Assembly: GCF_965342175.1 (NCBI RefSeq)
Contig: NZ_CBDRBL010000020.1
Coordinates: forward strand, 1-64,000
Length of the DNA stretch: 64,000 nucleotides
Direction: 5' to 3'
From: Actinacidiphila sp965342175
Lineage (GTDB): Bacteria; Actinomycetota; Actinomycetes; Streptomycetales; Streptomycetaceae
The position numbers and the translations under genes are program-made. Positions within the stretch are counted from its first letter, which is position 1. Every line of letters starts with the position of its first letter. Under the pieces are notes generated by a model. It saw only the letters and a program-made list of their open reading frames with translations. It searched no databases and was not told the DNA's origin. Shown here one piece after another: positions 14,620 through 23,500 of this stretch.

Positions 14620-16116
14620 ATGTCCGAACCCCGTACCGTCGCTCTTGTCACGCTCGGCTGCGCCCGTAACGAGGTGGATTCCGAGGAGCTCGCCGGCCGG
14701 CTGGCGGCGGACGGGTGGCAGCTCGTCGACGACGCCGCCGCCGCCGACGTCGCCGTCGTGAACACCTGCGGCTTCGTCGAGGCCGCCAAGAAGGACTCCG
14801 TCGACGCCCTGCTGGAAGCCAACGACCTCAAGGCCCATGGCCGTACCCAGGCCGTGGTCGCGGTCGGCTGCATGGCCGAGCGCTACGGCAAGGAGCTGGC
14901 CGAGGCCCTTCCCGAGGCGGACGGCGTGCTCGGCTTTGACGACTACGCGAACATCTCCGACCGCCTGCAGACGATTCTCTCCGGCGGCATCCACGCCTCG
15001 CACACCCCGCGCGACCGCCGCAAGCTGCTTCCGATCAGCCCGTCCGACCGGCAGGCAGCGAGTGAGGTGGCGCTGCCCGGCCACGCGCAGGCCGCCCCCG
15101 AGCCCGCTTCCGCCCCGCAGGACCTGCCCGAGGACCTGCCCGAGGGGCTCGCACCCGCCTCCGGACCGCGCGCCCCGCTGCGCCGCCGCCTGGACGACAG
15201 CCCGGTCGCCTCGGTGAAGCTGGCCTCCGGCTGCGACCGCCGCTGCTCCTTCTGCGCCATCCCTTCCTTCCGGGGCTCGTTCATCTCCCGCCGCCCCTCC
15301 GACGTGCTCGGAGAGACGCGCTGGCTGGCCGAGCAGGGCGTCAAGGAGATCATGCTGGTCAGCGAGAACAACACCTCGTACGGCAAGGACCTCGGCGACA
15401 TCCGGCTGCTGGAGACGCTGCTGCCCGAACTGGCCGCCGTCGACGGCATCGAGCGCGTGCGCGTCAGCTATCTGCAGCCCGCCGAGATGCGCCCCGGCCT
15501 GATCGACGTGCTCACCTCGACGCCGAAGGTCGCGCCCTACTTCGACCTGTCCTTCCAGCACTCCGCTCCCGGGGTGCTGCGCGCGATGCGCCGCTTCGGC
15601 GACACCGAGCACTTCCTGGAGCTGCTGGAGACCATCCGCTCCAAGGCGCCGGAGGCCGGGGTCCGCTCCAACTTCATCGTCGGCTTCCCGGGGGAGTCGG
15701 AGGCCGACCTCGAGGAGCTGGAGCGTTTCCTGGGCGCGGCCAGGCTGGACGCCATCGGCGTCTTCGGCTACTCCGACGAGGAGGGCACGGAGGCGGCCGG
15801 CTACGCGGACAAGCTCGACGAGGACGTGGTGGCCGAACGGCTGGCCCGGGTGTCCCGGCTGGCCGAGGAGCTGACCGCGCAGCGCGCCGAGGAGCGGCTC
15901 GGCTCCACGGTGCACGTGCTGGTCGAGTCCGTGGACGAGGAGGAGGGCGCGGTCGGCCGCGCCGCCCACCAGGCGCCGGAGACCGACGGCCAGGTCGTCC
16001 TGACCTCACAGGAGGGCCTGGCGCCCGGTACGTTCGCCGCGGCGAAGGTGGTGGACACCGAAGGCGTCGACCTGGTCGCGGAGCCGCTTGGCACGACGGA
16101 GGAGGCCCGCAGATGA
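14620..16116 (+). CDS. rimO: Ribosomal protein S12 methylthiotransferase RimO
   Basis: A 498-residue radical-SAM methylthiotransferase that modifies the conserved aspartate of ribosomal protein S12. The N-terminal UPF0004 domain supplies cysteines for the auxiliary cluster (TLGCARNEVDSEE, NTCGFVE, GCMAERY). The radical SAM cluster cysteines C205, C209 and C212 lie in CDRRCSFC, and a C-terminal TRAM domain completes the protein. TLGCARNEVDSE and the S12-type context separate it from MiaB, which is also present in the window. An Ala/Pro/Glu-rich insertion (about residues 145-190, with a DLPEDLPEG repeat) separates the first two domains. The stop overlaps the pgsA start by four bases, so the two are translationally coupled. 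Confidence 0.96.
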   Translation: MSEPRTVALVTLGCARNEVDSEELAGRLAADGWQLVDDAAAADVAVVNTCGFVEAAKKDSVDALLEANDLKAHGRTQAVVAVGCMAERYGKELAEALPEADGVLGFDDYANISDRLQTILSGGIHASHTPRDRRKLLPISPSDRQAASEVALPGHAQAAPEPASAPQDLPEDLPEGLAPASGPRAPLRRRLDDSPVASVKLASGCDRRCSFCAIPSFRGSFISRRPSDVLGETRWLAEQGVKEIMLVSENNTSYGKDLGDIRLLETLLPELAAVDGIERVRVSYLQPAEMRPGLIDVLTSTPKVAPYFDLSFQHSAPGVLRAMRRFGDTEHFLELLETIRSKAPEAGVRSNFIVGFPGESEADLEELERFLGAARLDAIGVFGYSDEEGTEAAGYADKLDEDVVAERLARVSRLAEELTAQRAEERLGSTVHVLVESVDEEEGAVGRAAHQAPETDGQVVLTSQEGLAPGTFAAAKVVDTEGVDLVAEPLGTTEEARR

Positions 16117-16850
16117 CGGGAGTCCCGGCGTCCGCCGCCGGCGATCACGGGACCGCGCCCGCCGTCCAGGCGGCCGCGGCCCGGCGGCCCTCGCTGTGGA
16201 ACATCGCCAACGTCCTGACGATGGTGCGGCTGCTCCTGGTGCCGGGCTTCGTCGTGCTGCTGGTGCACGACGACGGGCACGACCCGGCGTGGCGCTCCTT
16301 CGCATGGGCGGCGTTCGCCATCGCGATGATCACCGACCTCTTCGACGGCGAGCTGGCCCGGCGCTACGGGCTGGTCACCGACTTCGGTAAGATCGCCGAC
16401 CCCATCGCGGACAAGGCGATCATGGGCGCGGCGCTGATCGGGCTGTCCGCCCTCGGCGACCTGCCCTGGTGGGTCACCGCGGTGATCCTCTTCCGCGAGC
16501 TGGGCATCACCCTGATGCGGTTCTGGGTGATCCGCTGGGGCGTCATCCCGGCCAGCCGCGGCGGCAAGCTGAAGACGCTCACCCAGGGCGTCGCCGTCGG
16601 CATGTACATCCTCGTCCTCACCGGGCCGCTGGCGACGTCGCGGGCGGTGCTGATGGGCGCCGCGGTGGTGCTCACCGTCGTGACGGGCCTGGACTACGTG
16701 CGCCAGGCGGTCGTCATGCGCCGGGCCGGACGGGCCGCGCAGCGCGCGGACGCCGCGCGCCGGGCGCACGAGCGGGCGACCGGGACGGAGGGGAGGCTCG
16801 CGCAGGACACGCCGCTGGAGCTCCCGGAGGAGCAGGGAACGGGCGCGTGA
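16113..16850 (+). CDS. pgsA: CDP-diacylglycerol-glycerol-3-phosphate 3-phosphatidyltransferase
   Basis: A 245-residue integral membrane enzyme that makes phosphatidylglycerol phosphate from CDP-diacylglycerol. The CDP-alcohol phosphotransferase signature is intact (D-x2-DG-x2-AR-x8-G-x3-D-x3-D, read in DLFDGELARRYG...GKIADPIAD), and several hydrophobic helices surround it. ATGA overlap with rimO and GTGA overlap with cinA show a tightly coupled operon, the usual actinobacterial order pgsA-cinA-clgR. A related CDP-alcohol transferase with another acceptor cannot be excluded from motif alone. Confidence 0.92.
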   Translation: MTGVPASAAGDHGTAPAVQAAAARRPSLWNIANVLTMVRLLLVPGFVVLLVHDDGHDPAWRSFAWAAFAIAMITDLFDGELARRYGLVTDFGKIADPIADKAIMGAALIGLSALGDLPWWVTAVILFRELGITLMRFWVIRWGVIPASRGGKLKTLTQGVAVGMYILVLTGPLATSRAVLMGAAVVLTVVTGLDYVRQAVVMRRAGRAAQRADAARRAHERATGTEGRLAQDTPLELPEEQGTGA

Positions 16851-17392
16851 ACACCGCCGCCGACGTCCTGGGCCTGCTGCAGGCGCGGCAGGAGTCGCTG
16901 GCCGTCGCCGAGTCGCTGACCGGCGGCCTGGTGGCGGCCGAGTTGACCTCGGTGCCGGGCGCCTCCCGGTGCTTCCGCGGCTCGGTCACCGCCTACGCCA
17001 CCGAACTGAAGCGGGACGTCCTGGGCGTGGACGGCACGCTGCTGGCCGAACGTGGGGCCGTCGACCCCGAGGTCGCGCGAGAGATGGCGGTGGGTGTGCG
17101 GGGCGTGCTGCGCGCCGACTGGGGGCTGGCGACCACCGGTGTCGCCGGACCCGATCCGCAGGACGGGCAGCCGGTCGGAACGGTCTATGTGGCGGTCGCC
17201 GGGCCGGCCGGCACGCGGTGCGAGGGACTGCGGTTGGACGGCGACCGCGCCACCATCCGTGCCACCACGGTGAACGCCGCTCTGACCCTCCTGCGGCAGA
17301 CGCTTGTGAAGGGCCGGGATACCCCCGACGGATCCGCGGCGGCGAGGGTAGGGAAGACGGCGGGGGGAAGGGATGTTTGCAGCCCTGAGTGA
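16847..17392 (+). CDS. cinA: CinA C-terminal family NMN deamidase
   Basis: A 181-residue stand-alone CinA C-terminal domain, the PncC type that hydrolyses nicotinamide mononucleotide in pyridine nucleotide recycling. Typical motifs are present: LAVAESLTGGLVAAELT, FRGSVTAYA, GVAGPDPQDGQPVGTVYVAV. The N-terminal COG1058 domain of full-length CinA is missing, as in many actinobacteria. GTG 16847 overlaps the pgsA stop (GTGA). The last about 25 residues are basic and poorly conserved in character. Confidence 0.93.
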   Translation: MNTAADVLGLLQARQESLAVAESLTGGLVAAELTSVPGASRCFRGSVTAYATELKRDVLGVDGTLLAERGAVDPEVAREMAVGVRGVLRADWGLATTGVAGPDPQDGQPVGTVYVAVAGPAGTRCEGLRLDGDRATIRATTVNAALTLLRQTLVKGRDTPDGSAAARVGKTAGGRDVCSPE

Positions 17393-17482
17393 ACACGTCA
17401 TCGCTCCCCGCACGGCCGGTGCCGGAGGCGGTACGGTGGGGCGAGAAGGTTGCGAATTCGCGGTCCGAGGAGGGAGCCACCG

Positions 17483-17866
17483 ATGATTCTGCTCCGTCGC
17501 CTGCTCGGTGACGTGCTGCGTCGGCAGCGCCAGCGTCAGGGCCGCACCCTGCGTGAGGTCTCCTCATCCGCCCGGGTCTCCCTGGGCTATCTGTCGGAGG
17601 TCGAACGAGGGCAGAAGGAGGCTTCCTCCGAACTGCTCTCCGCGATCTGTGACGCCTTGGACGTCCCGATGTCCGAGGTGATGCGGGAGGTCAGCGACGA
17701 TCTGGCGCTTGCCGAGCTTGCCGAGTCGGCTGCTGTCGAGTCGGCAGCCGCGCCTATGCGGCCGCTGCTGGGCGCGGTTCCGTCCGTACCGTCCGGTCCG
17801 GACGAGCGGGTCACCATCAAGGCGCCGAAGGCGCCCACCGAGGCCGTGGACGTCGTCGCGGCCTGA
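17483..17866 (+). CDS. clgR: Transcriptional activator ClgR of Clp protease genes
   Basis: A 127-residue Xre-family regulator with a helix-turn-helix in the first 65 residues (RTLREVSSSARVSLGYLSEVERGQKEAS). Its place directly after pgsA and cinA is the conserved actinobacterial clgR context. ClgR activates clpP1clpP2, clpC and lon in Streptomyces and is itself degraded by Clp protease; two C-terminal alanines were reported to matter for that turnover. This protein ends VVAA, which fits. ATG 17483 has a strong GAGGAGGGAG box. A 10-bp palindrome GCGAATTCGC (17452-17461) lies in the leader, and a long hairpin follows the gene. Confidence 0.9.
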   Translation: MILLRRLLGDVLRRQRQRQGRTLREVSSSARVSLGYLSEVERGQKEASSELLSAICDALDVPMSEVMREVSDDLALAELAESAAVESAAAPMRPLLGAVPSVPSGPDERVTIKAPKAPTEAVDVVAA

Positions 17867-17886
17867 GCGACACCAAGCGGTTCCGA

Positions 17887-17927
17887 ACCATGGCCCCGGC
17901 CGGTGGACCACCGGCCGGGGCCATGGT
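17887..17927 (+). terminator. Long hairpin terminator after clgR
   Basis: A perfect inverted repeat with 20-bp arms (17887-17906 and 17908-17927) starts 20 bases after the clgR stop. There is no T tract, as is usual for high-GC actinobacterial terminators. Confidence 0.85.
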
Positions 17928-18078
17928 GTGTCCGGGGGCGGCGGGCGGCGGTGTCGGTCGGTCCGTCGGTGTCGGTGGGTCGGCGGCGTTTGGTTCGCGG
18001 ATCCGGGGAAGGCGCTCATATGACGGGTTCCGCCGAGAGGCGGTCCCGCTACGTGAGCAATTCCCGAGGAGGAGCGGC

Positions 18079-18549
18079 ATGACATTCGTGAAGAGCACGC
18101 TGCCCGAGGCCGACCGCCGGATCGTGGGCGAGGCGCTCCAGCACACCCTCAGCGACCTCATTGACTTGTCGCTCGTCGCCAAGCAGGTGCACTGGAACGT
18201 TGTGGGGGCGCGGTTCCGGTCCATCCACCTTCAGCTCGACGACGTGGTGACCACCGCGCGGACCTACGCCGACACCGTCGCGGAACGGGCGGCCGCCATC
18301 GGCGTCACGCCCGACGGGCGTGCCGGGACGGTGTCCAAGGGCAGCAGGATCGACGAGGTGTCGGACGGCTGGATCAAGGACGACAAGGTGGTCGCGGTCA
18401 TGATCGCCGCACTGGACGCCGTGATCAGGCGGGTGCGCGCGGGGATCGAGGCGACGGAGAAGCCCGATCCGGTGACCCAGGACATCCTGATCGGCCTGGC
18501 CGCCGATCTCGAGAAGCACCACTGGATGTTCCAGGCGGAGAACGTGTGA
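18079..18549 (+). CDS. dpsB: Dps-family ferritin-like protein (DpsB type)
   Basis: A 156-residue Dps protein, expected to form a dodecameric shell that oxidises and stores iron and to protect or compact DNA. The ferroxidase-centre signature is present: KQVHWNVVGARFRSIHLQLDD supplies the His and Asp ligands. The C-terminal helix with DLEKHHWMFQAENV completes the four-helix bundle. There is little N- or C-terminal tail beyond the bundle, so DNA compaction may be weak. The position after clgR matches dpsB of S. coelicolor. ATG 18079 has a very strong GAGGAGGAG box. Confidence 0.92.
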   Translation: MTFVKSTLPEADRRIVGEALQHTLSDLIDLSLVAKQVHWNVVGARFRSIHLQLDDVVTTARTYADTVAERAAAIGVTPDGRAGTVSKGSRIDEVSDGWIKDDKVVAVMIAALDAVIRRVRAGIEATEKPDPVTQDILIGLAADLEKHHWMFQAENV

Positions 18550-19086
18550 CCCGATCAGGGCCTCGCACGTGACTCACACGTGTCTGAACTGCGGAAACGA
18601 CGGTTTCGAGGTGTGCCGGCGCGTCTCACGGCGTGCCGTGGGTTATCGGGTAGCGGAAGGATCCCGGAATCCTTCCGGCCGGCCGGAACGCGACCGGAAG
18701 ACGGGTGGAGCGTTCCGCTCACACCCCCGTGCCGGCGTTGCTGTCCTTTTCGGGCGTGCCGTGGTGGGGGCGGACGGGCGGCGGCACCGGCCGGGTCTTC
18801 GGGGTACGGGCCGCACGGGCGTCGACGGGTCGGCTGAGCGACGAGACCGGCGGGGGCCCGGAGGTCACCCCGGGGCTAAGGGCAGGCTAAGGGCGTCGTC
18901 GCCCTGGGTCGCCGTCCGCCGCAAAATGTCGCAGGTAGTAGCGGTATGCGTCCTCCGTTCGAGTGAACGCGGTCCGAGGCCTACCGGCGGAGGTCTAGAG
19001 ATCTTGCCGGCAGGGGATCGCACCTGTGTACGGGGAAAGCCCGGGACTGGGTCCTTGGTGATTCCCGCCGCAACCTCGGGGCTCCG
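18550..19086. other. Gene-free stretch after dpsB
   Basis: About 540 bases with no convincing coding region on either strand: third-position GC bias is lost and the possible frames are Arg/Gly-rich. It holds two CACGTG hexamers (near 18565 and 18580) and the hairpin at 18654-18677. It is a candidate place for an untranslated leader or small RNA, but I see no recognisable RNA family. Confidence 0.5.
18654..18677 (+). terminator. Hairpin downstream of dpsB
   Basis: CGGAAGGAT and ATCCTTCCG form a perfect 9-bp stem with a 6-base loop, about 105 bases after the dpsB stop. There is no T tract. It may be a terminator for dpsB. Confidence 0.5.
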
Positions 19087-19098
19087 AAGGAGGCGGCC

Positions 19099-19458
19099 AT
19101 GTATGTTCTCCGCCTGTTTCACGAGCTGTGGGCCCAGCGGGCGGTCCGCTGGGCGATCGCTTTCGTCGCGGGTGTGGTGTGGTGGTGGGCCCTGCTGAGG
19201 CTCGTCGCCCAGCCCGCACAGGCAGGCTCCTTCGAGGGCCTGGTCGTCGCCGGTGGCTGGGGGCTCAGCATCGTCCCCCTGCACACGGCGAGGTGGTCAC
19301 GGGGATCATCGTCCGCCGCCCGGGCGGCCGTCCGCGAGGTTGAGGGCCCGGTGCCGGGAGGGCTTCCGGGAAGAGTGCCGGGACCCCGGAGCACGTCACG
19401 GCTCGGCCATGACGACGCCCCCGTCAGGGCGCGGGGTGCGGCCGGTCGGCAGGGCTGA
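19099..19458 (+). CDS. Small membrane protein of unknown function
   Basis: A 119-residue product I do not recognise. The perfect AAGGAGG box five bases before ATG 19099 and the first 65 residues speak for a real gene. There are two hydrophobic segments at about residues 18-36 (WAIAFVAGVVWWWALLRLV) and about 47-62. The remaining about 55 residues are Arg/Gly/Ala-rich and may be partly spurious coding, so the true protein could have suffered a frameshift near residue 65. It stands alone after a 550-base gene-free stretch and converges with nei. Confidence 0.6.
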   Translation: MYVLRLFHELWAQRAVRWAIAFVAGVVWWWALLRLVAQPAQAGSFEGLVVAGGWGLSIVPLHTARWSRGSSSAARAAVREVEGPVPGGLPGRVPGPRSTSRLGHDDAPVRARGAAGRQG

Positions 19459-19559
19459 CACGGGGCACGGGTGACCGGTTGTGGAAGCCGGTGCGAACGC
19501 GGGTGCCCGCGCCCGGGCCCTCTCGCGGTCCTCGGGCGCGGCGCACACCGGTGCCTGCG

Positions 19560-19592
19560 GCACCTCGCACCTCGCACCTCGCACCTCGCACC
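19560..19592. repeat. Tandem heptamer repeat GCACCTC
   Basis: Four full copies of GCACCTC plus a partial fifth stand head to tail in the 267-base space between the small membrane protein gene and the 3' end of nei. It looks like a simple-sequence slippage tract. Confidence 0.9.
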
Positions 19593-19725
19593 GAGCCCCC
19601 GAGACGGGCGCGGGACGGGGCTGGATGACGGAAGCCCTCGGTGACGCCGCCACCGGTGTGCGGGGTGACGGCCGGGCGAGGGCCTCCGCCGTCGGAGCCG
19701 ACGGGGCCGGTCACGCCGATTGTCC

Positions 19726-20553
19726 TCAGCGGGACCGCGGCGCCGGCCGGGAGGATGGCGTCGGTGCCGGCCCCCGCTGGCAGTGCGGGCACCAGTACGT
19801 CACCCGGGGCTGCCCGGGCGGTCCCAGTTCGGCGACGCGGATCTGCGTGCCGCAGCGCAGGCAGCCGTGCCGGTCGCGGCCGTACACCCAGTGGGTACGG
19901 CCGCGCCGGGTGTCGCCGGTGGTGATGTGGCCGTGCCGGGTCTTGTTGGCCTGCAGCAACTTTCTGGCGAGTGCGACGACCCGTTCCGGTTCGGGGACGT
20001 CGCCGACCGGCGTCCAGGGCGTGACGCCTCGCAGGAAGCACACCTCGCACTTGTAGACGTTGCCTATGCCGGCGAGATTGCGCTGGTCCAGCAACGCGTC
20101 ACCGACCGGCCTTGCCGGGTCGGCGGTCAGCCGGCGCACCGCCTCCACCGGATCCCAGTCCGGGCCGAGCAGATCCGGCCCGAGATGGCCGACCGCCCGA
20201 TCCTCCTCGGCAGACCGCAGCAGCTCCAGCACGGGCAGCCGGTAACCGACCGCGACCCGTTCGGCATGGGCGAGGACCGCCCGGACCTGGTGGTCGGGGC
20301 CGCCCCGCCAGCGCTCGCCGGGTGCGTACACCTGCCAGGAACCGTCCATGCGCAGATGTGAGTGGAGGGTCAACCCGCCCTCGATCCGGATCAGCAGGTG
20401 CTTGCCTCGGGCCACGACCTCCTGCACGTGGCGTCCCGACAGGTCGGTCGTGGCCAGCCGCGGCACGCGCAGGTCCGCGCGGAGCAGGACGTGGCCCGCC
20501 AGCGCCCGGTGCAGCCGGTGCGCGGCCAGCCAGATCGTGTCGCCCTCGGGCAC
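19726..20553 (-). CDS. nei: Endonuclease VIII-type DNA glycosylase/AP lyase
   Basis: A 275-residue Fpg/Nei-family enzyme that removes oxidised bases and cleaves the abasic strand. The protein begins with (M)PEGDT, giving the catalytic N-terminal proline and E3; the D-T following them is typical of Nei rather than Fpg. The helix-two-turn-helix with NLAGIGNVYKCEVCFL and a C-terminal zinc finger (CLRCG...WCPHC) are intact. Start is GTG 20553 with AGGGGGAG upstream. It lies 27 bases after the lhr stop on the same strand, so the two repair genes are probably co-transcribed. Confidence 0.93.
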   Translation of the reverse strand: MPEGDTIWLAAHRLHRALAGHVLLRADLRVPRLATTDLSGRHVQEVVARGKHLLIRIEGGLTLHSHLRMDGSWQVYAPGERWRGGPDHQVRAVLAHAERVAVGYRLPVLELLRSAEEDRAVGHLGPDLLGPDWDPVEAVRRLTADPARPVGDALLDQRNLAGIGNVYKCEVCFLRGVTPWTPVGDVPEPERVVALARKLLQANKTRHGHITTGDTRRGRTHWVYGRDRHGCLRCGTQIRVAELGPPGQPRVTYWCPHCQRGPAPTPSSRPAPRSR

Positions 20554-20580
20554 GGCTCCCCCTGTTCCCGTCGTGTGCGT

Positions 20581-23500
20581 TCAGGACCGCAGCCGCAGGC
20601 CGCGGGGTGTCGCGTGGAAACCGGCCGCCTCCAGGGCGCGGCCGAGCGCCGAGGTGAGAGCCGACTCGCCGTTGGTGCGCTCCACGGTGAGCCGGCCGAG
20701 CGCCCCGTCCCGCACAGCCAGGGCGAGTGCGTCGGCGGCCGCCTGCAACCGCTCCTCGTCCGCGCCGCCGCCCTCTCGGCCGTCGGCCGCCGCCCCGGCG
20801 GGCCCGGGCCAGGCCAGCAGTGTCTTCCCGCCGCGCTCCACGTACAGCGTGAGCTCGCCGTCGACCAGGACGACCAGCGCCCCCGCCTTGCGTCCCGGCC
20901 GGTGGGTCACCCCCGCGGGCTGTTCGGGCCACGGCAGGGCGGCCCCATAGGCGTTGGCCGGGTCGGCTGCGGCCAGCACAACGGTGCGCGCCTTGTCGTG
21001 CCGGGCCTCCTCGCGCTCCCGCGCGTTGCTGATGGCCCGCAGCCGGTCCACGGCGCCGTCCATGGCGAACTGCGCCGCGCCCAGGCCCTCGACGACGTAG
21101 CCGCGGCGCGCCTGGCCGGTCTCCTCGAAGGCCGAGAGCACCCGGTACGCGGCCGAGAAACCGCCCTCCACACCCTCGGCGGCCACCGCGCCGCGGGTCA
21201 CCACGCCGTGCCGGTCGAGCAGGGTGTGGGTGAGTGCGTGCGCCCGGTGCGTCGCGTCGGGCTCCACGGCCGGCACCAGGGACCAGCGGCCGGCGGTCGT
21301 CGGCGGGCCGCTCCGCGAGGCCGTCGCCCTTGGCGAGGGCCGGCCGGTACGGGCCGTGAAGGCGCCGTAGCGGCCTCGGGGCACCGCACGCGGTGCCCGG
21401 TGCGCGGTGGAGCCGGCCGTGCGGCCGGAGCCGAGCAGGGCGCGCAGCGGCGCGAGCGTGTCATTGGTCAGCCGGCCCGACCAGGCCAGCTCCCAGAGCA
21501 CCTCGGCGAGTTCGGGATCGGACACCTCGTGCCCGGCGGCGCGGACCTGCTCGCAGATCTGGCGGAAGAACAGCCCGTAGCCCCCCGAGAGGCCGTCAAG
21601 GACCGCGCGGTGGACCGGGGAGAGCTCCAAGGGCTGCGGCTGCGGCAGCAGCAGTGGTGCGGAGTCGGCGAGATACAGCGACACCCAGCCGTCCTTGCCC
21701 TGCAGGGCGCCGGCCCCCGCCCACACGATCTCGCCGGCCGACGTGAGCTCGTCCAGCATCGCCGGGGTGTAGTCCGCCACGCGGGCCGGCAGGACCAGCT
21801 TCTCCAGGGCCGAGGCGGGCACCGCGGCGCCCTGGAGCTGCTCCACGGCCCGCACCAGGCCGTCGAGACCGCGCAGACTGTGCGTGCCCACGTGCTGCCA
21901 CTGCGGCAGGAAGGCGGCCAGGGTGGTCGGCGGCACGGGTTCCAGTTCCTGCCGCAGCGCCGCCAGCGAGCGCCGTCGCAGCCGCCGCAGCACTCCGGCG
22001 TCGCACCACTCGTGGCCCGCGCCGCCCGGCCGGAACTCACCCTGCACGATCCTGCCGGACGCGGCGAGCCGGTGCAGGGTGCCGTCCGCGACGGCGGTGC
22101 CCAGGCCGAAGCGCTGGGCGGCCTCGGCCGAGGTGAACGGGCCGTGGGTACGCGCGTACCGGGCCAGCAGATCCGCCAAGGGGTCCCGGACGGGCTCGGT
22201 GAAGGCCTCCGGCACGCCGACCGGCAGCGCGGTGCCGAGCGCGTCCCGCAGCCGCCCGGCGTCCTCCACGGCGGCCCAGCGGTCCGCGCCCGCGACACGG
22301 ACCCTGATCACCCGGCGCGCGCCCTCCAGCCCGGCCGCCCACCCCGGCTCCGCTCCGCGGGCGGCCAGCTCGGCGTCGTCCAGCGGGCCGAGCAGCCGCA
22401 GCACGTCGGCGACGCCCTCGGGATCCTTGATCCGCCGGTCCTCGGTGAGCCACTGCAGCTCGCGCTCCAGCTCCACCATGACGTCGGCGTCCAGCAGTTC
22501 CCGCAGCTCCGCCTGGCCCAGGAGCTCCGACAGCAGCCGGGAGTCCAGCGAGAGGGCCGCGGCGCGCCGCTCGGCCAGCGGCGAGTCGCCCTCGTAGAGG
22601 AACTGCGCCACATAGCCGAAGAGCAGCGACTTGGCGAACGGCGACGGCTCGGGTGTCGTCACCTCGACCAGCCGTACCTTGCGGGACTCGATGTCGCCCA
22701 TCAGCTCGACCAGCCCGGGGACGTCGAAGACGTCCTGCAGGCACTCGCGGACGGCCTCCAGCACGATGGGGAAGGAACCGAACTCCGAGGCCACCTGGAG
22801 CAGCTGGGCGGCCCGCTGGCGCTGCTGCCACAGCGGGGTGCGCCGGCCAGGATCGCGGCGGGGCAGCAGCAGCGCGCGGGCCGCGCACTCCCGGAACCGC
22901 GACGCGAACAGGGCGGAACCGCCGACCTGGTCGGTGACGAGCTGTTCGACCTCGCCCTTGTCGAAGACGACGTCGGCGGCGCCCACCGGTGACCGGTCGG
23001 CGTCGTACTCGGCGCCCTGCCGGGCGGGCTCCGCGTCCAGCAGCTCGAGGCCCATCAGGTCCGCGTCCGGAAGGCGCAGCACGATGCCGTCGTCGGCGTG
23101 CATCACCTGCGCGTCGAAGCCGTACCGCTCACCGAGCCGGGCGCCCAGCGCGAGCGCCCACGGGGCGTGGACCTGGGCGCCGAAGGGGGAGTGGACGACC
23201 ACCCGCCAGTCGCCCAGTTCGTCCCGGAAGCGCTCGACCACGATGGTACGGTCGTCCGGCACATGGCCGCAGGCCTTGCGCTGCTCCTCCAGGTAGGCCA
23301 GCACATTGTCGACAGCCCAGGGGTCCAGGCCCGCGGCGGCCAGCCGAGCCCGTCCCTTTCGCGGATCGAGGGCGGCGACCTCCCGGAGGAAGGCGCCGAG
23401 CGCGCGCCCCAGCTCGAGTGGACGGCCGAGCTGGTCGCCCTTCCAGAACGGCAGCCGCCCCGGCACACCTGGGGCAGGGGAGACCAGCACCCGGTCGCGG

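Noticed and set aside
17452..17461. GCGAATTCGC considered as an autoregulatory ClgR operator
   Set aside because: The reported ClgR boxes place CGC before GCG with a 5-base gap; here the order is reversed and the spacing differs.
18569..19198. Frame beginning MTHTCLNCGNDGFEVC, resembling a zinc-ribbon start
   Set aside because: The CxxC is followed by no second metal pair, there is no RBS, and the rest is Arg/Gly-rich without codon bias.
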